Shown here piece by piece: positions 41,114 through 46,527 of a stretch of 46,527 bases of DNA. The notes under the pieces were generated by a model. The model saw only the letters and a list, made by a program, of their open reading frames with translations, did no database searches and was not told the origin of the DNA. A program made the position numbers and the translations under genes. The stretch lies in assembly GCA_964564025.1 (NCBI GenBank), contig CAZLZO010000009.1, forward strand, positions 1 through 46,527, given 5' to 3'. How positions within the stretch are numbered: the stretch's first letter is position 1; every line of letters begins with the position of its first letter. This DNA comes from DRYM01 sp964564025. GTDB lineage: Archaea; Thermoproteota; Thermoprotei_A; EX4484-217-1.

Positions 41114-42199
41114 ATGGTTAAGTCAATATATGTAACTGGAGTTGGTTGCTGCGGTAAAACAGTAATCGCTTACGGGTTAATAAGGAAATTTAGAAGTGAG
41201 GGATTGAAGACATCGTATTTTAAACCTATTTCTATTGCCAGGAGGAAGCTATCTACGGGAAAATTTGTTGACACGGACATTATTGCTTTAAAGGAGGCTT
41301 TAAACCTTGAAGAACCTTTAGACATTATTTCACCTGTGGTATTGTCTGAAAGATATCTTGAGTTAAAGGATAAAGCAGAAGATATTAAGAAGAAAATTGA
41401 GCATAGTTTTCAACTGTTAAGCGAAGGGAAAGATGTTGTAGTTATTGAAGGCCACATGTACCCTGAAGTTTTATCTACTATTGGATGTAGTGTTCCTGAA
41501 TTAGCTAAAATGTTTGGTTCCAAAGTTATTTTGATTGTTAGCTGTAAAATCGAAGACTCAATTGATATTTTAGTTGATAAAGTAGCTTTGTATAAGTGTT
41601 TCTTGGAGAAGCATGGTGTAAAACTTCATGGAGTAATTTTAAACACCATACCGTTACCTTACATTGAAAGGGTAAAGGGATTCATAGCTCCTTCAATTGA
41701 GAAGTTAGGCGTTAAAATTCTTGGGTTAGTAAGTGAAAGACCTAGGCTAATAGCACCCACTGTTAGAGATATTGCTGAATCCCTAGGTGCCGAGGTTTTA
41801 GAGGGCGAAGAATACCTTAACAATTTTGTTGAGGACTTCCTAATCGGCGCTATGAGCCCCGAAGCCGCTATAAGATGGTTTAGGAGAGCAACTAATGCAG
41901 CAATAGTTACTGGTGGTGATAGAACAGACCTGATAATACAGGCAATAGAGACCAGACCTAGCGTAGTAATTTTAACTGGAAACCTTTATCCAGCAATAGG
42001 GGTGCTTATAAGAGCTAGGGAAGCAAAAGTCCCAATACTACTAGTACCTTACGACACATACACGACAGTTGAGAAACTTAGGGAAGTTCAGAGAATCATA
42101 ACATCGGAATCCCTGAAAGTAAGAGATAAAGACATACTTGAAGTAATAGAGAAAGACGTTAAGTGGGAGGAAATTCTAAACGAAGTAGTCAGAAGCTAA
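41114..42199 (+). CDS. BioD-like P-loop plus DRTGG-domain protein (AAA_26/DRTGG)
   Basis: The N-terminal half is a BioD-like P-loop NTPase: TGVGCCGKTVIAYGLIRKF near residue 10, then VVVIEGHMYPE as a Walker B-type strand. The C-terminal half has the DRTGG domain, AAIVTGGDRTDLIIQAIE. This two-part layout matches the N-terminal region of bacterial phosphotransacetylases and archaeal stand-alone homologues near ADP-forming acyl-CoA synthetase. Such proteins are thought to regulate acyl-phosphate or acyl-CoA metabolism. The gene follows the synthetase by 12 bases, so it may sense its pathway. Its catalysis is unknown. Confidence 0.85.
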   Translation: MVKSIYVTGVGCCGKTVIAYGLIRKFRSEGLKTSYFKPISIARRKLSTGKFVDTDIIALKEALNLEEPLDIISPVVLSERYLELKDKAEDIKKKIEHSFQLLSEGKDVVVIEGHMYPEVLSTIGCSVPELAKMFGSKVILIVSCKIEDSIDILVDKVALYKCFLEKHGVKLHGVILNTIPLPYIERVKGFIAPSIEKLGVKILGLVSERPRLIAPTVRDIAESLGAEVLEGEEYLNNFVEDFLIGAMSPEAAIRWFRRATNAAIVTGGDRTDLIIQAIETRPSVVILTGNLYPAIGVLIRAREAKVPILLVPYDTYTTVEKLREVQRIITSESLKVRDKDILEVIEKDVKWEEILNEVVRS

Positions 42200-42256
42200 C
42201 ACTTTCGTTCAGTTCAAATTTTTTAGACACTCTATGTGTTAACGTTGCTTTTTAAT

Positions 42257-42622
42257 TCACTTGAGGAAAAGTTCTTCTGCTTTCCTCTCAGCTTCCTTAT
42301 GCTCACTTTCCCTGAAGAATATGTTGTTTTCGAAAAATAAGTCGTCAGAAACAAATTTCCACTTAACTTCTTCAAGAATGAATTCTCCTTTCTCATTAAC
42401 TCCTATGAAACGTTTTGCCACCCCCCTCCTTAAGTCTATGATGTATAGGCCTCTCTGCTTAACCATGTCTCCTTCTGCTATGTAAAATTCCCAGGGATCT
42501 TCCCATCTCCACCTTAAGTATAAAGTGTAAACTTTACCGTCACATTTTACTCTTCTATAGCATTGGCTTGGCGCTCCTAAAAGATTTTCAATCCACTCAT
42601 TATCTATCCATTCACATTTCAA
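42257..42622 (-). CDS. Protein of unknown function, 121 residues
   Basis: I recognise no family. The protein is rich in Trp, Tyr and charged residues (CEWIDNEWIENLL, LYLRWRWEDPWEFYIAEGD), suggesting a small beta-sheet domain, and ends in a helical KEAERKAEELFLK. The start is probably TTG 42622, seven bases after GAGGTAAG. It lies between the DRTGG gene and HepT-MntA and points to the opposite strand. Confidence 0.55.
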   Translation of the reverse strand: MKCEWIDNEWIENLLGAPSQCYRRVKCDGKVYTLYLRWRWEDPWEFYIAEGDMVKQRGLYIIDLRRGVAKRFIGVNEKGEFILEEVKWKFVSDDLFFENNIFFRESEHKEAERKAEELFLK

Positions 42623-42767
42623 CTAAACTTACCTCTTTCAACCATTACTTTCTTGCTTCTGCCTCTAAATTTTACTCTACTACTTTGTTTTAGTCGAAAT
42701 ATTCATTTAATTAAAACACTATTTTTTCCACTAGTGCATCTAATCATGCTTTGAGAGAGTTAAAGCA

Positions 42768-43187
42768 TTGATCGATGAAGTTGTTGAAGCTAGGATTAGA
42801 GAAATTAGGGATGCTTTAGATATTTTGAAAAACATTGTTTCTAAGAATTTTAGTGAGCTTACACTTTACGAGAAGCTTTCAATAAGATACCTTGTTATTC
42901 AACTCGTCGAAGCTGCAGCTAGCATTTGTGTGCATATTCTTTTAAATGTCTACGGAGAAATTGTTGAAGGATTCCCTGAGTGTTTCGTAAGGCTTAAGTT
43001 TAAAGGCATTATACCTGAGGATTTAGCTTTAAATTTAGCTTCAGTTGCGAGACTTAGAAACCTACTTGTTCACAGATACTGGGTTATTTCCGACGAGAAA
43101 GTTTATGAAAGCGTCAAGAGGGAGTTAAAGGATTTCGAAAAATTCATATTTTACATAAGGAAGTTTGTGGAGAATAAAAGGCCATGA
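42768..43187 (+). CDS. hepT: HepT-type HEPN toxin (DUF86)
   Basis: The protein is a DUF86 HEPN RNase-type toxin. The catalytic motif is RNLLVHRYW (RX4HXY), near residue 107-115. Before it are RYLVIQLVEAAASICVHILLN and LASVARLRN, in the usual four-helix layout. The 139-residue length is normal. The gene overlaps the MNT gene by 4 bases (ATGA at 43184). In characterised HepT-MntA systems the antitoxin blocks the toxin by adding AMPs to the Tyr of this motif, which is present here. The start is TTG 42768. Confidence 0.88.
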   Translation: MIDEVVEARIREIRDALDILKNIVSKNFSELTLYEKLSIRYLVIQLVEAAASICVHILLNVYGEIVEGFPECFVRLKFKGIIPEDLALNLASVARLRNLLVHRYWVISDEKVYESVKRELKDFEKFIFYIRKFVENKRP

Positions 43188-43606
43188 GCAAACATGCTGA
43201 GTTCAGGTTTTACAGCATTCCCGAGTTAAAGAAGAAAGAGATTCTTAAGACTTTAGGGAAGGAACTTGAAAGAGACAGTAACATAGTGTTCGCCTATGTT
43301 CACGGAGGCTTCCTTGAAAGAAACGTTTTTAGAGATGTAGACGTAGCTGTTTGGATTAAAAACTTTAAGGAGGCTTTAAACTATGAAGTACGTTTTTCAG
43401 TGTTTTTCGAATTAAAGCTTAAAATTCCAGTTGACATTCACGTACTAAATGAAGCACCGCTACCTTTCAAATACAATGTATTTACGAAAGGTAAGCTACT
43501 GTTTTCAAGAAATGAAAAACTAAGGTTAAATGTAGTGAATAATGTAGTGAGGCAGTACATAGATTTACTACTACTAAGAAAATACGCTAACGCGATTAAA
43601 CATTGA
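43184..43606 (+). CDS. mntA: MntA-like nucleotidyltransferase (antitoxin), with GG in place of GS
   Basis: The product is a minimal nucleotidyltransferase that pairs with HepT. The active-site segment is AYVHGGFLERNVFRDVDVAVW near residue 38-58, with the DVD pair intact. The usual GS dipeptide is GG here, which may weaken nucleotide handling. A later strand, VDIHVLNEAPLPFKY, brings the third acid. The length is 140 residues. The start is ATG 43184, which overlaps the hepT stop. The function follows known MntA; antitoxin activity is inferred. Confidence 0.84.
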   Translation: MSKHAEFRFYSIPELKKKEILKTLGKELERDSNIVFAYVHGGFLERNVFRDVDVAVWIKNFKEALNYEVRFSVFFELKLKIPVDIHVLNEAPLPFKYNVFTKGKLLFSRNEKLRLNVVNNVVRQYIDLLLLRKYANAIKH

Positions 43607-43687
43607 ATAGCGCAATGCAAGCATAAGCTAAAACATTGACTTTAGCTTTCGCTTTAGTAATGTGTTTTCTAAAAATTTGCTGTATTC

Positions 43688-43933
43688 TTACGTTAATTTT
43701 TCAGATATTTTCTTTAGTCTTGTAGAAACCTCTTCGCATAAGTCCTTATTAAGCCATATTGGCGGCGTATTAACCCACCTTACTCCGTCATGGTACGACA
43801 TGGTTATTCTCACTCTTCTCCCAAATTCCGTATCATATATTCTAATCCATAAGTTCACTTTCCTACCTGAAACCCTAAAACCTCCACTTAATTCCCTACT
43901 TCCTTTCCTTTCAATATCAACTATAATAGTCAT
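43688..43933 (-). CDS. Small protein of unknown function, about 81 residues
   Basis: The product starts MTIIVDIERKGSRELSGGFRV and has beta-type strands (VNLWIRIYDTEFGRRVRITMSYHDG) and a helical tail, LCEEVSTRLKKISEKLT. No family or motif is recognised. ATG 43933 is preferred because AAGTGA lies just upstream; GTG 43942 is a longer choice. It sits between the HepT-MntA pair and the RHH-protease pair, on the opposite strand. Confidence 0.5.
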   Translation of the reverse strand: MTIIVDIERKGSRELSGGFRVSGRKVNLWIRIYDTEFGRRVRITMSYHDGVRWVNTPPIWLNKDLCEEVSTRLKKISEKLT

Positions 43934-44081
43934 GTGAATCACTTAAAATACTTACTTACGTTTAAGAATAAACTCACATAATAATTTTCCTTACGAAGAA
44001 GCCATGGCTTCTTCTATTGTTACTGATGAGTTTAAGATCATGTTTAAATATTTTTACTACCTCTTACTACCTGGTGGTATT

Positions 44082-44348
44082 GTGGGTGTTAGGAAAATAA
44101 GCGTTAGTATTCCCGAAGAGCTTCTGAAGAGATTAGATGAATTCGCTAAAGCAGAAGGTCTTTCTAGAAGCAAAGTTATTGCCTACGCTGTTGAAGCCTA
44201 TTTAAGTAGGTATCGTGCTAAAGTTGAAGAGATCAAAGGTTATCCAACAGTCTTATGGAAACTTAAAGCTATTGGTGGCATTAAACTTAGGTCTCCTAGG
44301 AGAGTTGGGAGAAGAATTAAGGGTGAATGGGTTGTTGAAGAGTTTTAA
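44082..44348 (+). CDS. Ribbon-helix-helix (CopG-type) DNA-binding protein
   Basis: The first 45 residues form an RHH domain, VRKISVSIPEELLKRLDEFA then KAEGLSRSKVIAYAVEAYL. The strand and two helices match antitoxin-type CopG/NikR repressors. The tail is basic (LRSPRRVGRRIKGEWVVEEF). The start is GTG 44082, since the frame upstream to 44004 lacks family similarity; GGTGG precedes it. The stop overlaps the aspartic protease start by 17 bases. It probably represses its own operon and may control the protease partner. Confidence 0.8.
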   Translation: MGVRKISVSIPEELLKRLDEFAKAEGLSRSKVIAYAVEAYLSRYRAKVEEIKGYPTVLWKLKAIGGIKLRSPRRVGRRIKGEWVVEEF

Positions 44349-44775
44349 TTACAGGTATGAAGTAAATGGGTTAGATGAGGATGGAGAGAAAATTCCTGAC
44401 ATACCCGTAGTTTATCTTGTTTTGGAAACTAAACGCGGTAGAGCTAGGGGTCCAGCTGTTCTTGACACAGGATTTGATGGGGGAATATATCCTAATATTC
44501 AAGTAGTACGCATTCTTGAAGGTTTAAAACCGGTTAAAACTAAGCGCATAGAGAACCCTTTATACGAACCTGTTGTTTGCGAAATTTTCAAAGTAAAAGC
44601 AAGTTTAGTTCATCCTAAGCTAGACCATACTATTCCGTTAGGAAAAGTTAACGTGTATGTTCCAGTTGAACCCGAACACTTATCTGACGAAGTTCTTGTA
44701 GGTAGGGAAATAATAAATAAATTGAAACTTAAATTAAACGGAACCTGGGTTAATGTTGAATTCCCTGAAGTTTAA
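44332..44775 (+). CDS. Clan AA (retropepsin-like) aspartic protease
   Basis: The catalytic motif is AVLDTGFDGGIYPN near residue 40, a DTG triad followed by a Gly-rich loop as in single-domain retropepsin-like proteases. Before it is VVYLVLETKRGRARGP, after it strands typical of the fold, and it ends with VLVGREIINKLKLKLNG, the second-half signature (LVGREILN). The protease should act as a homodimer of two 148-residue chains. The start is TTG 44332 (or 44335), inside the end of the RHH gene. Substrate is unknown; it may cleave the RHH protein or a host target. Confidence 0.82.
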   Translation: MLKSFNYRYEVNGLDEDGEKIPDIPVVYLVLETKRGRARGPAVLDTGFDGGIYPNIQVVRILEGLKPVKTKRIENPLYEPVVCEIFKVKASLVHPKLDHTIPLGKVNVYVPVEPEHLSDEVLVGREIINKLKLKLNGTWVNVEFPEV

Positions 44776-44893
44776 AGGTTTACTTAGAAGTAAGGTACTT
44801 GTTTTTTAATGCTTAAACGCTAAACGGAGCTTAAATAGTAGCGTTTACTTTTTAAATTAGTTAGAGTGTAGAGTTGAAGGCTGATGTTATAAA

Positions 44894-45670
44894 TTGAAGT
44901 ATCCACGCTTTATAACGCGTAATTGGAAGCCCTACGATATTGTTGTAGTAACTGAGCTTACAAGGAAAATTGTGTGTAGGAAAGTTGGAGGTGTTGAAGA
45001 GAGAAAGTATACGAGCTTCTACGTTGCCGGAGTTTATAGAGGGATTGTTACTGGATGTGTTGTTGGATGTAATTTAAGATGCTTTTTCTGCTGGTCCCCT
45101 ATTTCAAGGGATTTCCCTGAGTTCTACGGTAAATACTATAGTCCAGAGGAAGCTGTTGATGAAATGGCTAAGCTTGCGAGGAAAAGTGGTGTTAGGAAAG
45201 CTAGGCTTTCATGTGGTGAACCAACTATTTGTTGGAGTCATTTAGTAAGGGTTTTGGAGCTTGTAGAGAAATCACCTTACTTCGACTTGTTCATACTTGA
45301 AACTAACGGAATAGTTTTAGGCTTAAACCCCGGGTTAATTAATGAGCTAAAGAAGTTTTCGAAACTATACGTTAGAGTTTCGATTAAGGGAGGTACTCCT
45401 GAAGGATTCGAATTTAGAACGGGAGCTCAAGGTAGCGCATTAAACTTGCAGTTTTCTGCAGTAAAAGCCCTTGCTAAAAGCAACATAAGATTCCATGTAG
45501 CTGCAATGACTGATTCTAGAATTATGAGTAGTAAGGAGAAGAAAATGTTAATTGGGAAGCTAAAGGAGATTGAGCCTACACTTGCTTTCCTAATTGAAGA
45601 AGAAAATGTTGACCCATACGATACAACTCTGCTCAGATTAAAAGCAGCTAATGTGAAACTTAGCTGGTAA
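44894..45670 (+). CDS. Small radical SAM enzyme
   Basis: The 4Fe-4S motif is GCVVGCNLRCFFCW, a CxxxCxxC with the form CNLRCFFC, near residue 58-65. Later parts of the radical SAM barrel are ARLSCGEPTICW (GEP-type), LETNGIVL and LYVRVSIKGGTPEGF. The protein of 258 residues has no extra domain, which points to a pyruvate-formate-lyase-activase-like or twitch-less form. The substrate is unknown. The start is TTG 44894. It lies downstream of the RHH-protease pair by 118 bases and ends 4 bases before a convergent gene. Confidence 0.88.
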   Translation: MKYPRFITRNWKPYDIVVVTELTRKIVCRKVGGVEERKYTSFYVAGVYRGIVTGCVVGCNLRCFFCWSPISRDFPEFYGKYYSPEEAVDEMAKLARKSGVRKARLSCGEPTICWSHLVRVLELVEKSPYFDLFILETNGIVLGLNPGLINELKKFSKLYVRVSIKGGTPEGFEFRTGAQGSALNLQFSAVKALAKSNIRFHVAAMTDSRIMSSKEKKMLIGKLKEIEPTLAFLIEEENVDPYDTTLLRLKAANVKLSW

Positions 45671-45674
45671 CTGT

Positions 45675-46406
45675 TTATGGTGCTACATGAACTGCTGGAA
45701 TGATCGATAATGCTACTGAATGGTTTTCGCTTAACTGCTTAATTCTGTTCTTTAAAACATTTAGCATGTCAATATAGTATAGGAATGATGTTCCTTCTGA
45801 ACATTTTATTCTCCAATACCTTTTAGTATCTTCTCTAATGCGTTTAAGCCTAATTTCTAAAATAGTGTTTAATTCTTTCTCTAAGGAAACATGTGGTTTA
45901 GCGATTAACTGCATGGCTTCAAGAACTGATTTCTCATAGAAGTCTAGTACTGTGTAATCAGCTATTCTTAAATGCAGCTTCCACTGCTTAACATTCAATT
46001 TCCCACATACCCTAACTGTTTCAACAGCAAGTTTCTCAATAAACCTTATGAACTTGTTTCCCAAAACGAGGAGAGGCGAAATATATGTTGAAGCTAAAAC
46101 TAGTGATTCTGAAAGCTCATAAGGTATTTTTGCTTCTTCCGAAACAATAGAGGATAGCTTTTCAAGTTCAGGTATGGGGTAAACTATTTTTCTAAAAGGG
46201 TTTCCTCCCAAATACTTTCCAATTTCACCACCGTATTTTTCAATTAATGTCGGCGGTAATCCTAAATTCCTATATTTAAACCTGCTTGCAAGCCACTTAA
46301 TTGCTTCACTAACGTTTTCCTCGCTTAAATCGAAAAGAACTATTCCTCTAAGATTCTTAACTAATGCAGCATACCTAGCAAACACTGTTTTTCTCCAGTA
46401 AAACAC
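45675..46406 (-). CDS. Helical protein of unknown function, 243 residues
   Basis: I do not recognise this protein. It is largely helical, with an N-terminal Rossmann-like strand (LRGIVLFDLSEENVSEAIKWLASRF) and long helices such as RKIVYPIPELEKLSSIVSEEA. A Trp-rich, basic segment (RLKRIREDTKRYWRIKC) lies near the C-terminus. No motif of function is visible. The 3' end is 4 bases from the radical SAM gene, tail to tail. The nearest upstream gene on this strand ends 45 bases away. Confidence 0.55.
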   Translation of the reverse strand: MFYWRKTVFARYAALVKNLRGIVLFDLSEENVSEAIKWLASRFKYRNLGLPPTLIEKYGGEIGKYLGGNPFRKIVYPIPELEKLSSIVSEEAKIPYELSESLVLASTYISPLLVLGNKFIRFIEKLAVETVRVCGKLNVKQWKLHLRIADYTVLDFYEKSVLEAMQLIAKPHVSLEKELNTILEIRLKRIREDTKRYWRIKCSEGTSFLYYIDMLNVLKNRIKQLSENHSVALSIIPAVHVAP

Positions 46407-46451
46407 TATTCCATAGTGAAAATATAGTTTCTTCCCAATGGTTTTAGGAAA

Positions 46452-46527
46452 TTATGTAAACCACCATTTCCTACTTTTCAAATCTATTACTATGCCTAAA
46501 GCTTCAATGCACTTATCCGACATAATT
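46452..46527 (-). CDS. C-terminal end of a gene running off the window
   Basis: On this strand the frame reads MSDKCIEALGIVIDLKSRKW and stops at 46452. It is open to the window edge, so it is probably the end of a gene whose start lies beyond. The phrase EALGIVIDLKSRKWW gives no family. It is partial and cannot be named. Confidence 0.35.
   Translation of the reverse strand, partial: IMSDKCIEALGIVIDLKSRKWWFT

Noticed and set aside
1..46527. tRNA or rRNA genes and CRISPR arrays
   Set aside because: I scanned gaps for TpsiC-type GTTCGA arms, GC-rich cloverleaf blocks and evenly spaced repeats and found none. A covariance search was not possible.

Overview
The window looks like a chromosomal segment of an AT-rich, probably thermophilic archaeon, most likely in the Thermoproteota (Crenarchaeota/TACK) range. 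The signs are an archaeal asparaginyl-tRNA synthetase, a fused ADP-forming acyl-CoA synthetase, an F420-type luciferase-like oxidoreductase, V4R proteins, many VapBC/HEPN-MNT pairs, frequent GTG/TTG starts, short intergenic gaps with TATA-like boxes, and a PCNA-binding (PIP) type C-terminus. I could not place it to genus. No rRNA, tRNA or CRISPR array was recognised.

Layout. 1-5.5 kb: a secreted protein whose start is broken by an A-run, TrmO-like tRNA methyltransferase, an AAA_28-type P-loop protein, AsnRS, and a BtpA-PfkB operon. 5.7-8.9 kb: a toxin-antitoxin island (HEPN/MNT, a second HEPN, VapBC) around a Tat-type metallophosphoesterase; two of its genes are broken as written. 8.9-12.6 kb: a BMP-type nucleoside/sugar ABC transporter with two permeases divergent from its double ATPase and no binding protein in the window. 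12.8-18.7 kb: a cation/proton antiporter, a surface protein, small membrane proteins, a phosphoribosyltransferase-like protein and an F420-type oxidoreductase. 18.7-19.1 kb: a gene-free stretch with a decayed gene, a candidate C/D box sRNA and a GC-rich fossil that may be an IS605 tnpB end.

19.1-26.5 kb: lipoate ligase, DUF58 and MoxR on the minus strand, divergent from a four-gene membrane operon (DUF4129-like, two multi-pass proteins, DUF4350-like); this is a MoxR AAA+ envelope cluster. 26.5-29.3 kb: a SIMPL protein and a two-gene SufC-SufB Fe-S assembly system. 29.4-34.8 kb: YbjQ, a LEA14-like protein, a threonine-synthase-like enzyme, a PEBP protein, small zinc-ribbon and membrane proteins, a YhfC-type protease, and a conserved-looking protein of unknown function ending in a PIP box. 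34.8-35.8 kb: a truncated TnpB, with an omega-RNA-like tail, next to the C-terminal stump of a glycerophosphodiesterase.

35.8-38.5 kb: a PH-domain-like protein and two divergent V4R proteins, one coupled to a helical protein. 38.5-42.2 kb: a broken Lrp-type RAM protein, the acyl-CoA synthetase and a BioD/DRTGG protein in tandem. 42.3-46.5 kb: HepT-MntA, a ribbon-helix-helix protein overlapping a DTG aspartic protease, a small radical SAM enzyme and proteins of unknown function.

Two themes run through the window. One is overlapping gene pairs of the toxin-antitoxin type, including the less familiar RHH/aspartic-protease pair. The other is a set of single-base lesions (an A-run, a G-run and two in-frame TGA codons) in otherwise well-conserved frames; these are either real decay or assembly errors and need read-level checking.
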